From JAJNBK01 sp035642715 (GTDB taxonomy: Archaea; Thermoproteota; Nitrososphaeria; Nitrososphaerales; Nitrososphaeraceae), in contig DASQRW010000113.1 in NCBI GenBank assembly GCA_035642715.1, positions 14,714-78,713 on the forward strand: DNA of 64,000 nucleotides. Reading direction: 5' to 3'. Below, piece after piece: positions 45,962 through 55,609 of this stretch (position 1 is the stretch's first letter; each line of letters begins with the position of its first letter). The notes beneath the pieces are model-generated. The model was not told where the DNA came from. It made no database searches and saw only the letters and a program-made list of their open reading frames with translations. Made by a program: the position numbers and the translations under genes.

Positions 45962-46105
45962 TTAATCTAACTTCTCTTTAACCTCTTCTTTTCTATATTC
46001 TGTCTCCGTGTCTCTGTCTGTGTCAGCGGTTTTCTTTCCTGCTGCCTTTGTACCTGCTTTCATCTTGTCTACTGCATCCTCTATCTTATCTTTTATACCT
46101 GACAT
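45962..46105 (-). CDS. Small charged helical protein, 47 aa
   Basis: From the ATG at 46105, a 47-residue all-helical, highly charged protein (MSGIKDKIEDAVDKMKAGTK then a Lys/Asp/Glu-rich tail). The upstream frame to 46177 adds a Tyr/Ile-rich leader that is unlikely to be real. The composition resembles small CsbD- or LEA-like stress proteins, but no family motif is certain. It is isolated. Confidence 0.5.
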   Translation of the reverse strand: MSGIKDKIEDAVDKMKAGTKAAGKKTADTDRDTETEYRKEEVKEKLD

Positions 46106-46889
46106 GTTGATATTAGAAAGAAAACATGCAATATAATTATATAGATAGATTATATCATAAGGGGATGTTAGATTCAAAAGTTATGTTATTATCATTGATA
46201 GTTGTATAACATCTTGTACACTTTGGTATTGCTCCACTCTATGCTATTTGGCTATTATCCTAGATTACTAGTTGAATAATATGACGTATTCACAATGCAA
46301 ATTCTAGTATATACACATAACAATAACAAACACGATAATTCACTCTAGTATGCTTCTGTTCATAATCAAGTTATTAATCTATGATACAAACAGAATCTAC
46401 AGACTCTGAAAATATGATATACAAGCATCAATCTTTGTTGTGGGTGCTATTCTCTTAATCAAAGTTGTTTTATCTTATTGAGTCTTTGCTCTTGATCCAC
46501 TTTTTCTTTGCACATATGCTTGTTTCGCGCTATTTGTTGCCATAATGAATACTATTATCAAGATATCTACAGTCAGTATCGCAATAGTGTTGCAATAATT
46601 GTTAGAGTTGTTCTTCTTCTTTCTTCTTCGGTAATCTTCATATTCTTGATTACTTTATTTCAATAATGTACTGTTCCTGTTCTTTAAGCTCTTACATCAG
46701 GAGGTTAGAATGAATTTAATATATTGTACACTATTATTAATTCTGAGTAATGCTATGCTGGAGTTTCCTGATTCTTCTTTTAAGAATTAATATTTCATTT
46801 GTAAAATGTGCAAGAGAGTATAGAGGTGCTAAAGTAAAATTACTCTAACAAATTATTCAATCAAGTAGTTAGTTATGTTTCAATCATCA
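46106..46889. other. Gene-free stretch with a Shine-Dalgarno-led micro-ORF
   Basis: About 780 bp. The one notable item is a 26-residue frame at 46710-46790 (MNLIYCTLLLILSNAM...) preceded by AGGAGG at 46699-46704 with five bases of spacing. It could be a small hydrophobic peptide or a broken secreted-protein start. Otherwise nothing was seen. Confidence 0.35.
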
Positions 46890-47150
46890 TCAAGGCTTAT
46901 ACCAATCGTCAAATTTCTTACTTCTTTTTCTTACTGGCCTTATATAAACAAAATATCTCCATAGGAATGCAAAAGCTATTGCTGCTATTCCACCAATTAT
47001 GAATCTCCATCCTATTATAATAAATCCTTCGCCTTCTTCTTTAAGCTGAATAATCTGCGAAATCCACAGACATATTCCGCCGAATACTATGATTATTATT
47101 CCAGCAGCTAATATTGGCTTAAAAATTGTATTTCTTTCGCTAAATGACAT
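46890..47150 (-). CDS. Two-helix membrane protein, 86 aa
   Basis: An 86-residue protein with two membrane helices (PILAAGIIIIVFGGICLWI and FIIGGIAAIAFAFLWRYFVYI) joined by a short acidic loop, and a basic C-terminal tail (VRKRSKKFDDWYKP) that probably faces the cytoplasm. The composition is that of a real gene. Function and family are unknown, and the neighbours give no clue. Confidence 0.65.
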   Translation of the reverse strand: MSFSERNTIFKPILAAGIIIIVFGGICLWISQIIQLKEEGEGFIIIGWRFIIGGIAAIAFAFLWRYFVYIRPVRKRSKKFDDWYKP

Positions 47151-47647
47151 CGTAAAGTATCAATATGTCCTCACTATTTAATGGAAAAATAAAAAATTTA
47201 CTTAATCAAATACTGTGACGGTGCCATTTCACTATTAATTATTCGCTGATGTCTTATAGTATATTCTTCAATCTTATCAGATTCTGGACAGATTTCCGTG
47301 TCTTCATTTATTGCAATCTCTCTCTTTATTCTCTCTTTCTTTTCTATCCCATAATCAAAACACATGATAATTCTGAATATAGTTTTAATAACTTAAATGT
47401 CTTCTATTTAGCTTCCTCTATTTTAAAACCCTTAGCATTAATTGCATAGCAGTATAATGAACAATAATTAACATTTTATTGAATAATTCTTTATCTATAT
47501 AGAGAAAAACTATCTACAAAAATTTCAATTTCTTTGCATAATTGTGTCATTTCTGATTGACAATTTATTGGCCAAATTTTACTTGATGCCAAATTTAAAA
47601 AGAGAGACTAATAAATTTAATAGGATATACAAGTTAAAACTAATCTT
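47151..47647. other. Gene-free stretch
   Basis: About 500 bp. A 66-codon plus-strand frame at 47249-47449 is Phe/Leu/Ser/Tyr-rich without clear helices and is probably chance. Nothing else was seen. Confidence 0.4.
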
Positions 47648-48166
47648 ATGAGTATCTTATTAGACCAGACTTTAAAAAAGATAGTGTATATTCAGGAATT
47701 TGACAAATATGACAAGAACGGTAAATTACTATGTAGAAACATCAATTGTAATAAATATCCACAATCGCCCTATAGAAAATATTGTTCTAAAAAATGCAAT
47801 AAGGAGTTTAGACATTGGTATTATCACAATTTCTTTTGGGAACGTATTAGATCAGACATATTCAAACGCGATAACTATACATGTCAGATTTGCAAAAGAA
47901 AATATCCCTATATATTTAGAAGAAAATTTGCTCGCTGTAAAAATTTAGAATGCGACCATATTATACCTAAATCACTATATGAACAATTAGGATACAAATA
48001 CGATACACTTGAGAATAAAATTAAAACTACGTTAGAATTCTTTCACAATCATAACAATCTTCGAACATTGTGCCAAGATTGTCATAGGCAAGTAACTTCA
48101 AAATATCTTAGTAGTAAATTCCAAGTAAAAAAGAAACAAGTGTCACAGATGATATTCGTGAAATGA
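47648..48166 (+). CDS. HNH endonuclease-like protein
   Basis: A 172-residue, basic, cysteine-rich protein. The N-terminal half has a treble-clef-like set (CRNINC, CSKKCNKEF), and the HNH core follows: CQIC, then ECDHIIPKS with the catalytic His, and NNLRTLCQDCHRQVT with the second metal His. Lone HNH genes may be homing endonucleases, restriction enzymes or mobile-element nucleases. No intron, intein or methylase gene is visible next to it, and codons are very AT-rich, so it may be a recent arrival. Confidence 0.8.
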   Translation: MSILLDQTLKKIVYIQEFDKYDKNGKLLCRNINCNKYPQSPYRKYCSKKCNKEFRHWYYHNFFWERIRSDIFKRDNYTCQICKRKYPYIFRRKFARCKNLECDHIIPKSLYEQLGYKYDTLENKIKTTLEFFHNHNNLRTLCQDCHRQVTSKYLSSKFQVKKKQVSQMIFVK

Positions 48167-48569
48167 ATTAATATTGTATGAATACAATATATCCAGAATA
48201 GGCAATCCTATCCATATTTGAAAATATCTTGACACCGTTAGATTATACGTAACCAAAAACTTCCTTAAAAATAAATAGTAAATTAAGAAAAACAAGTAAT
48301 TCTATTTTTCTCCAAAAAGAAGACTTTGGTAGCTTCTATAAAATTCTCCTTATTATCTTAAACTAACAAGGTGTTTTTTATTATGTAGAAATCCCAGAAT
48401 ACATAACGAGGAAATATAGTTAAACATATAGCATACAACAAGCATAGACAGATAGTCCCTTAACAAGTGATCATTTATACTCAGCTAACAGCTAGTAAAT
48501 ATACTAATATTTATAGTATAGTGATAATTATCGTAGGGCAGATATATTTATAATAATAAACATGAGTTA
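48167..48569. other. Gene-free stretch
   Basis: About 400 AT-rich bases between the HNH gene and a secreted repeat protein; nothing supportable was seen. Confidence 0.4.
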
Positions 48570-48878
48570 ATGAACTACACGAAATTAAAAATATTCACTG
48601 TCTTTGCAGCAGCAGCATTGATGGTGGCAATGTTTGGACATACACAGGAAGCAAAAGGCATAGGTCAATCACAGGGTTCTTCTATAGTGTGCATAAACGA
48701 TGAATGCCAGCAATCAAAAGACACACAGGGTTCTTCTATAGTGTGCATAAACGATGAATGTGATGTCAACTATTCAAGTTCGCCTTCTTCTATTAGGGAC
48801 AGTATAGAAGAAGAGGAAGAAGATATGAATGAAAGCATCGAGGAAAGTTTAGAGGAAAGTTTAGCAGATAATGAATAA
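48570..48878 (+). CDS. Small secreted protein with two CINDEC repeats
   Basis: A 102-residue exported protein. Residues 1-30 are a signal peptide (KLKIFTVFAAAALMVAMFG, likely cut near EAKG). The mature part has two identical 12-residue repeats QGSSIVCINDEC 18 residues apart, each with two Cys that could form small disulphide loops or bind metal, and a very acidic Glu/Ser-rich tail. The DNA under the repeats is identical over 37 bp, so the duplication is recent. No family is recognised. Confidence 0.6.
   Translation: MNYTKLKIFTVFAAAALMVAMFGHTQEAKGIGQSQGSSIVCINDECQQSKDTQGSSIVCINDECDVNYSSSPSSIRDSIEEEEEDMNESIEESLEESLADNE
48670..48760 (+). repeat. Exact 37-bp direct repeat, period 54 bp
   Basis: The copies are at 48670-48706 and 48724-48760, identical over all 37 bases and in frame within the secreted-protein gene. 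Confidence 0.9.
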
Positions 48879-49441
48879 CATGACTCAATGCTTACTCACT
48901 CGAATAACCATACATATATCTAGATTGATAGTTTAGCAATCTTTTCCAATCTTTCTTTTTAATTAAATTATGAAAACGAATGTGATATTTTTTTCATCAA
49001 TAATGTAATTAATAAAATGTCTAAAATAGAATCAACTGCATCTCTTGCAAGTGGCAGTCACTCACCAATACCACATTCTCTACTAAAGTTGATCTACAAA
49101 AAACAAGAGAAACCCCTAAAATAACCTTTATCGTTTGTCAATCAGGTAGTGCTATTCTTGGGTTAGCTTGTAATAATGACCATCATATACTACATAAATT
49201 TAGCATGCTAAACTGACAAACATTTACTGACAAATTCTTGTCAATGATTAAATACACACGCTTATGTCATAATGATAGTTAAAAAAGATAATTGATCATA
49301 TTGTTTTTCCCTTTTTTAATATTTTTCAGTTGATTCATAAAGACACCAATTGATAATAATTTATGATTGTTTAATAAAATCTTCACTCATATCGAAAGCA
49401 GAAACTTAGTATTATAAAATAAATAAAATAAATAGTCGACT
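48879..49441. other. Gene-free stretch
   Basis: About 560 bp. A 35-codon frame at 49017-49124 (MSKIESTASLASGSHSPIP...) is the only item of mixed composition; it has no Shine-Dalgarno site and I do not call it a gene. Confidence 0.4.
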
Positions 49442-49467
49442 CCACCAGAATTGATAATTCTTGGTGG
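49442..49467 (-). terminator. Hairpin terminator of the 100-aa secreted gene
   Basis: CCACCAAGAATT pairs with AATTCTGGTGG around a three-base loop (one bulge), just beyond the stop of the gene at 49509 and followed on that strand by T-rich DNA. Confidence 0.55.
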
Positions 49468-49508
49468 TAGTTTGATTAAAATTGGCCTATCTAATCAGAT
49501 TCTTCTTC

Positions 49509-49811
49509 TTAAGTTGGCAGAGCAATTCTCGTCATAGTATCTTGTGGTATTATGCACACTTCAGCTGCTTGACATATTATATTTATACAAGAAACAACTG
49601 AATCCCTACACTCATTTATTTGCTTTATACTATCATAGTTTTTTGCTTTCTCACCATCATAGTCTTTTGCTTTCTCACCATCATAGTCTTTTCCCTTTTT
49701 TTCTTTCTCTGCGCTTGATTCCTGTATAGGTATTGCTAAAGATGCCGTCAACAGCAATAGAGCTGCTAAGACAGTGAGCGTCTTTAAGTTTGTATGCTTT
49801 ATAGCTTTCAT
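49509..49811 (-). CDS. Small secreted protein with KDYDGEKA repeats
   Basis: A 100-residue exported protein. The signal peptide is KTLTVLAALLLLTASLAI with a basic start. The mature region opens with three short units (GKDYDGEKAKDYDGEKAKNYD, period eight residues) and continues with a four-Cys segment (INECRDSVVSCINIICQAAEVC) that may form disulphides. The DNA repeat unit is 24 bp. It has the same layout as the gene at 48570: signal, short charged repeat, cysteines. Function unknown. Confidence 0.6.
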   Translation of the reverse strand: MKAIKHTNLKTLTVLAALLLLTASLAIPIQESSAEKEKKGKDYDGEKAKDYDGEKAKNYDSIKQINECRDSVVSCINIICQAAEVCIIPQDTMTRIALPT

Positions 49812-50467
49812 CTCTTATTTGTTATTATTATGGATATATTTGAATTGAGGAAATTACTGCTATATCTAAAAGATTAACTTATTTTATTATCATATAGTAG
49901 TAAGAAAATCATTACTAATAGTTAGTAACCTAATAAAGAAGTAGATTTAAAGAGAATCATTAAAACTAATAATTAACTATGATATTACTATATGTTATAG
50001 AAAAGAATCTTAGAGCAAGGACATCTGAGAATTCAGAATATATTCTAATAAAATCTTTCAACTGAATATAATAATAATAACTTCATCGGGAGTAAGTACT
50101 ATCGTACAACAGTCTTCAATTCTGTTTCAATATCAAATTTATACCCTTAATAATCGCCATCTATGTTACTACAAATGCAACATTAGCATGGGCATAGTGT
50201 AGAGTATCCCATTACTGTTATGACGACAATGAGGACATCTATAAAGGAATCTCCAGCAAGTGCCATAAGAATTTCAAGATAAATAAAAGCTGTTTCTAAG
50301 TATCATGAATTGATTAATAGTTTGTTATTCATTTAGCATGTATTATATAGTATTGAAACAACCTGATGGGACAGTAAATTAATGAGACATGTAATCTGTA
50401 GGTTGAATAATTGAATGATTAATACTTATAAGTCATATATCAGAGAGAAATGACAGAATAACTATTG
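49812..50467. other. Gene-free stretch
   Basis: About 650 bp. Between 50180 and 50290 a minus-strand frame without a proper start or end encodes a hydrophobic run (FIDVLIVVITVMG), perhaps a relic of a membrane protein. Nothing else was seen. Confidence 0.35.
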
Positions 50468-50743
50468 ATGAACAAAAAACATCAAAAAAACAAAATAACA
50501 TTGATTATAACTGCAATTTCAGCTATACTTATGGCGTCATTATTTACAGTTGGCAGCCAATTAACGAACAATGCATTAGCGCAAACTATAGCAAATCAAA
50601 GTGGTGATGCTGCAATAATTGAAACTCAGCCTGCTAATATGTCTAATATGGGGAACAAAATAAAAACTCCAATAACGGAAATTAATAACACTGAAATCGG
50701 AAGAGCAACTCCAACTACGGATTCAATAAATAAAATAAAATAG
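50468..50743 (+). CDS. Small secreted Asn/Thr-rich protein, 91 aa
   Basis: An exported protein starting at the ATG at 50468 (a TTG codon just before it is not needed). The signal peptide has a Lys-rich start (NKKHQKNK), a hydrophobic core (ITLIITAISAILMASLF) and a likely cut after NALAQ. The mature 50 residues are polar with sequons NQS, NMS and NNT and no Cys. Same general type as the genes at 14.1 and 45.1 kb. Function unknown. Confidence 0.6.
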   Translation: MNKKHQKNKITLIITAISAILMASLFTVGSQLTNNALAQTIANQSGDAAIIETQPANMSNMGNKIKTPITEINNTEIGRATPTTDSINKIK

Positions 50744-50749
50744 GTTAGG

Positions 50750-51045
50750 CTGACGTCGTTGTTGTCGTCGTCGTCATCTTCATCGTTGCTGCTTTGATTC
50801 TTCTTGCATAATAAGCTAAGCACTAATACCACAACCACAGCATTACCTGTAATAACAAATATAAACACTATTTCAGCATATAATGGAGATATTATTCCAA
50901 AGAAGATAGGCTCTGGGCTTTGAGTTGTGGGATCTAACTCTTATTGAGCTGCCTCATTTATTACAATAGAACTAAAGGGATAGCGCCTATAAATCCAATT
51001 GCTAACATAATGGCACCGATAATTATCAAGGATTTTTTTCATGGT
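50750..51045 (-). pseudogene. Decayed two-helix membrane protein
   Basis: On the minus strand, two hydrophobic parts appear in different frames: SLIIIGAIMLAIGFIGAIPL near 51000, then after stops and a frame change PEPIFFGIISPLYAEIVFIF and NAVVVVLVLSLL ending in an Asp-rich tail. The layout is that of a small two-helix protein broken by at least one frameshift. The Asp run comes from a GTC/GTT microsatellite-like tract near 50757-50780. Family unknown. Confidence 0.4.
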
Positions 51046-51383
51046 AAATGCTGTCAAGCCAGCACCATGCAGGATCTCTTTTTTCATAGTAGTGTTTACC
51101 ATAGTGCTAATATGCTACATATTAAATGGTAATTTTATTTAATAACTATGCTTCTAAAAAATGTTATAGATACTTACATAGAACTATTTACTGTGAATCC
51201 ACTATAGAGAACTATGATATATAGCATCGTCATATGTAATGTGTAGCTTGATTAGCTGTCAATAACTAAGTGCGGTTTAATTGTCATATTGCTTGTGATT
51301 AGAAACACCATCTGTCAGACTTCACTATTTATCCCAAAACACTAATACTAGTGGTTTGTGCAATTGAATTGTTAAAATAAATA
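51046..51383. other. Gene-free stretch upstream of the zinc-ribbon/PRC gene
   Basis: About 340 AT-rich bases; the promoter of the next gene should be here. No other feature was seen. Confidence 0.4.
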
Positions 51384-52283
51384 ATGAGTGAAAGAAATGA
51401 TTTACGTGAAAAGAAATTACGAGGTTCTGGTGGATATGCTTTTGCGAATATAACAGATGAGGAACAGAAAAAAGGGAACCTAGGAGGACCTGAATTATTT
51501 CTCGCTGGGGTAGGTAGGTTAAATGAGGACAGGTTTTCAAAATATTACTGTAACAGATGTGAGAAGGAATATGAAGGATCTCCTGCAATAAGTTATGAAA
51601 ATCCAAACGAAGAACTCGGAGAGGATGTTATTCTTATCGAAAAAGGTGAATATAAGTGCAGCAGTTGCAACAATATTATAGCACAATATCGTAAATTCAA
51701 TACTCCTGCCACACAGACTACCGTAAACACTTCACATACATCAAAGCAAATAGAGTCATCTGAAGATAATAGACATAACTCACCTTCTTCTTCTATAGCT
51801 TCACAACAACAGCAGCAGATATCTCCTGCTTCCAGTGGCAACATATCTATGAGTAATACTCCTCCTAAGACTCCCACATTCGAAGCTAAAGGAGGAGGAT
51901 ATACTTCTATTCAATCACTTGTTGGAATGCCTGCATATAATAGCGAAGCAATGTTAATAGGAAGAGTTGTTGAAATTGGATTACGCCGATTGCAAGGAAA
52001 AAACATGCAGATTACTATCAAAATTGCAAACGAGGATAATGAAGGTAGTAATAATAATAGTAGTAGTAGTTATAATCAACTACCAATTGAGGTTTCATGG
52101 GACAATATCTCAAAAATTGGAGACATAATCCTTATTGGAAGGACAGAAGTAATACCAACATCTAATTCTGATACTGACGCTACCGTAACTAATAGATCAG
52201 GTGGTAATAAGTGTTCATCATGCGGTTATCAAAATCAAGACGATGCTATTTTTTGTGAAGAATGTGGAAATAAGTTAGTATAA
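51384..52283 (+). CDS. PRC-barrel protein flanked by two zinc ribbons
   Basis: A 299-residue protein with three parts. Residues 40-105 form a first zinc ribbon with YYCNRCEKEY and YKCSSC pairs. A Ser/Gln-rich linker (about 105-170) follows. Residues 173-255 look like a PRC-barrel (IQSLVGMPAYNSEAMLIGRVVEIGLRR read in parts, and IEVSWDNISKIGDIILIG), with a low-complexity Asn/Ser insertion. The end is a second zinc ribbon (CSSCGYQNQDDAIFCEECGNKLV). PRC-barrels occur in RNA-processing and ribosome-associated proteins; the double ribbon suggests a nucleic-acid or protein adaptor. It converges with the acyl-CoA synthetase gene, 13 bp apart. Confidence 0.72.
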   Translation: MSERNDLREKKLRGSGGYAFANITDEEQKKGNLGGPELFLAGVGRLNEDRFSKYYCNRCEKEYEGSPAISYENPNEELGEDVILIEKGEYKCSSCNNIIAQYRKFNTPATQTTVNTSHTSKQIESSEDNRHNSPSSSIASQQQQQISPASSGNISMSNTPPKTPTFEAKGGGYTSIQSLVGMPAYNSEAMLIGRVVEIGLRRLQGKNMQITIKIANEDNEGSNNNSSSSYNQLPIEVSWDNISKIGDIILIGRTEVIPTSNSDTDATVTNRSGGNKCSSCGYQNQDDAIFCEECGNKLV

Positions 52284-52296
52284 CTGACACACAAAA

Positions 52297-54417
52297 TTAT
52301 CTCTTCCTCAATCCTATTCTTACATCTACTGCTCGGGCTCCTTTTCCTTCTTCTAATACCAATAAAGGATTCATATCAAATTCTTCAATTTCAGGAAAGT
52401 CAATAACCAACTGTGAGAGTCGTTGAAGACTGTCCACTATAGCATTCAAATCTGATGGTTTCTCACCCCGAACGCCTTTCAATATCTTTATTGCCTTTAT
52501 TGATTGAACCATTCTTATTGCTTCTCGCTCATCAATAGGTGCAATTCTGAAAACAACATCCTTAAGAAGTTCAACATAAATACCTCCAAGACCAAACATT
52601 ATAACTGGACCAAATAATGGGTCTTGTTTTGATCCAAGAATTATTTCCTTCGCAGATTTTACCATTTCCTGCACAAGGACTCCTTTGATCTTTGCATTGG
52701 CGTTGTATTTCTTGGCGTTAGACATTATTGTATTAAATACCGCTTTCACCTCGTCATCATTTTTCACTCCAACTTTGACCCCACCAGCATCTGATTTGTG
52801 GATTATGTCTTGCGAAGATATCTTCATTACAACGGGATAACCAATCTCCTGAGCAGCTTTGACACATTCATTTTCGCTAGTACCAAGAATACTCTTTGGA
52901 GTAGGAAAGCCATATGAAGTAAGAACTTCATAACCCTCTTCCTCTAATAGATTTGTTCTGCCTTGCTTTAGAACATTATCAAAAAGTTCCTTTACTCTAT
53001 TAACGTCTGCCTTGAACCATTTTGGTTCGCCTTTTGGACTCGTTAACCAATTTCTGAAACGGTACATTGCTTCAAGGCTTCTTATTGCCTGTTCGGCGTA
53101 CATGAAATGTGGTATTCCTCCATCGGATAGAATCTCTTTGTTTTCATTACCCTCTGCAAGTCCCATTAATGCGGCAAACATTGTTTTGTCCGAGCCTTTT
53201 GACTTGTTAACAATAGTCCTTGCTAGATCATTGTAGTCTAAAGTGGCTGATGGAGTACACATTGTTACTACTGAGTCGACATTCTCATTTGAGAACACTT
53301 CATCAAGTACTTTTTCAAAGCGCTTATAGTCTGCATCACCTACTATATCTACAGGGTTTCTTGCAGATCCGTGAGGTGGAATTACTTTAGCAATAGTATC
53401 ACTTGATGCAGATATATCAGCCATTTTGAGGCCATGCTTTGAACATGCATCAGTAGAAATAATAGCAGGTCCGCCAGCATTTGATACTATAACAACTCCT
53501 CCTTTCTGTAGAGGTATAGGCTGTTTAGAAAAGGCTGTGGAAAGCTCAAATAACTCTTGCATAGTATCTACTCTAATTACTCCAGACTGAGTAAATAGAG
53601 CATCATAAATTTCGTCAGATCCCATCAATGCTCCTGTATGCGACATAGCAGCTTTGGCACCTTCTGGCGTTCTACCCGCCTTCAATACTATGATCGGTTT
53701 TCCGTCCTTTGTAATTCTTTTAGCAATTTCCATAAAGCTTCTGCCATTATGTATATCTTCAAGATACATCACGATAACCTTGGTCTCTATATCTCCAGAC
53801 AATAATTCCAGAACATCATTTTCATCCATGTCTACTTTATTACCCATACTGATTACTTTTGAAAAGCCAATGCCTTGAGCTATAGCGTCTTCTACTGTGG
53901 CTGCGCAGATCGCACCACTCTGCGAGACCAAAGCAATTCCACCATGTTTTGGTGTAATTTTTAAAAAGGTTGCATTCATCATATTTTTTTCAGATAAGCT
54001 CATGATTCCAAGACAGTTTGGACCTATGATTCTTGTGCCATACTTTCTCCCAATTGCTCCAACCTCTTCTTCAAGCTTTCTACCTTGATCGTCTACTTCT
54101 TTGAATCCTGCAGAAACAATAATTGCACCTTTAATTTTTTTCTTGCCAATTTCTTCCATTACGGAAGGTACTATTTTATTTGGAGTTGCAACTATGGCAA
54201 GATCAATATCTTCAGAAACATCAAGAACACTTTTGTAAGCCTGCAGTCCAAAAATTGTAGGATTAGAAGGAGTAATTGGATAGATTTTTCCCTTGTATCC
54301 ACTTTTGATATTAGAAAAAATCGCCTTGCCAATTCCTTGTTTTTCTGAGGCTCCAATGACAGCAATGGATCGAGGAGAAAGAAAGATATCCTTTGAGTCG
54401 TTTGACGACGACGACAT
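52297..54417 (-). CDS. ADP-forming acyl-CoA synthetase (candidate 3-hydroxypropionyl- or 4-hydroxybutyryl-CoA synthetase)
   Basis: A 706-residue single-chain NDP-forming acyl-CoA synthetase. The CoA-binding Rossmann domain starts at SPRSIAVIGASEKQGIGKAIF, the succinyl-CoA-ligase-like domain has LVSQSGAICAAT and the phospho-histidine region AAMSHTGALMGS, and the ATP-grasp domain spans the last third (VVMKISSQDIIHKSDAGGV, FGPVIMFGLGGIYVELLKD, MNPLLV). In ammonia-oxidising archaea two such enzymes activate 3-hydroxypropionate and 4-hydroxybutyrate at the cost of one phosphate bond, which makes their CO2-fixation cycle economical. Sequence alone does not tell me which of these, or acetate, is the substrate. 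Confidence 0.88.
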   Translation of the reverse strand: MSSSSNDSKDIFLSPRSIAVIGASEKQGIGKAIFSNIKSGYKGKIYPITPSNPTIFGLQAYKSVLDVSEDIDLAIVATPNKIVPSVMEEIGKKKIKGAIIVSAGFKEVDDQGRKLEEEVGAIGRKYGTRIIGPNCLGIMSLSEKNMMNATFLKITPKHGGIALVSQSGAICAATVEDAIAQGIGFSKVISMGNKVDMDENDVLELLSGDIETKVIVMYLEDIHNGRSFMEIAKRITKDGKPIIVLKAGRTPEGAKAAMSHTGALMGSDEIYDALFTQSGVIRVDTMQELFELSTAFSKQPIPLQKGGVVIVSNAGGPAIISTDACSKHGLKMADISASSDTIAKVIPPHGSARNPVDIVGDADYKRFEKVLDEVFSNENVDSVVTMCTPSATLDYNDLARTIVNKSKGSDKTMFAALMGLAEGNENKEILSDGGIPHFMYAEQAIRSLEAMYRFRNWLTSPKGEPKWFKADVNRVKELFDNVLKQGRTNLLEEEGYEVLTSYGFPTPKSILGTSENECVKAAQEIGYPVVMKISSQDIIHKSDAGGVKVGVKNDDEVKAVFNTIMSNAKKYNANAKIKGVLVQEMVKSAKEIILGSKQDPLFGPVIMFGLGGIYVELLKDVVFRIAPIDEREAIRMVQSIKAIKILKGVRGEKPSDLNAIVDSLQRLSQLVIDFPEIEEFDMNPLLVLEEGKGARAVDVRIGLRKR

Positions 54418-55124
54418 ATATAAAATAAAATTAAGATATGATAGTTATAAATGCATCCTATTATTGAAAAAACTATATCTTGCATACTAATTTATCTAAA
54501 GTACTTTAGTTAATCATTATTGGGCATATTAGTGCTTAAGAGCGAGATATAGATACAGATTATCTTCCAAGATAACAGTCAATAGTAGATGCACAAAGAT
54601 AAACACGGACAGTAGCGGTAATCAGACAAATGAAAAGCAATAAAGTTATATTCTTAATTGTTGTTGGCTGTTATTTCTTCTACTGTTTATACTTGTTATT
54701 ATTATATAATCTTCTTGCGAATCCTTATTCATAAGTATAGATGATATTATCTAACTGAAATTCAACTTATTCAACTTATTCAACTTATCTACTGTACTCT
54801 ATCCTTCAATAAACTGACCTTTGTTGACAAATATTATGCAATAATTGATATTTTAGGCTAAATGATGCAGGAAAGATTGCCGAGTATTGGGATATAGTAG
54901 AGTAAATACCACCCACTTCTGCAAATAACAATACGATGTTCTACCTGAATAATGAGGACGTCTCTTTTTTCAAACTCTACTACTACTACGTTTTAACATT
55001 AACTTAGTAGTAAAAAGTTTTTCAGGTATACAATATACAAGCAATAATGACAGCAAAGGAATAAGTTGGGATACAAGCCTTCTCACGCTTTTGTCGTTAT
55101 TTCAGCTTGTGTGTGCGTGTGAGT
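54418..55124. other. Gene-free stretch
   Basis: About 700 bp upstream of the synthetase gene. It should contain that gene's promoter, and short direct repeats of TTCAACTTA occur near 54763-54788. No frame of normal composition was found. Confidence 0.4.
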
Positions 55125-55160
<36 letters not shown>

Positions 55161-55609
55161 ATGATTAGGGACTGAGACAACGACAACGACTTGTGGCGTA
55201 GTTCTATCCTTTATTGTATTGTCGTTGCTGATGGTAAATAACTAAAATAGCGAGTAAAAGAAATCAAAATATACTATTCAATTTCTTATCAGTAAAAACA
55301 GGGAAAATATCTGTAATCCCTATTGGACTATGATTTTGTGTATAACATTTTACTCTCATATATGTATTATTAGAAGTTTCTGTTGTCTTGAATCTTACAA
55401 GTGTAGATAGGTTTGCATTACATATAGATGATGATGACTTGTCCGTGTTCTGATATCTCTTCTATCTCGAACTTCAAACTAAAGCTTCATAGTCATTGGC
55501 ATAGGTATACACACAACTGTCAGTTGACTGTTACAACAACAACAACATTGTTAACTTAGTCTTTTATCTAATATTGCATTAATATATTAACTTGATCAAG
55601 TAGTAGTTG
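55161..55609. other. Gene-free stretch before the phosphoesterase gene
   Basis: About 450 bp with short ACAACG and CAA repeat runs and no credible frame. A CTTGATCAAG palindrome lies at 55591-55600, just upstream of the phosphoesterase start, and could bind a regulator. Confidence 0.4.

Noticed and set aside
47249..47449. 66-codon plus-strand frame
   Set aside because: Phe/Ser/Leu-rich without start signal or helix pattern; chance frame in AT-rich DNA.
50626..50868. 80-codon minus-strand frame with an Asp run
   Set aside because: Its second half is antisense to a secreted-protein gene; only the first half is kept, as part of a decayed membrane protein.
51593..51877. 94-codon frame opposite the zinc-ribbon/PRC gene
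   Set aside because: Cys/Glu runs are the antisense of Ser/Gln low-complexity codons.
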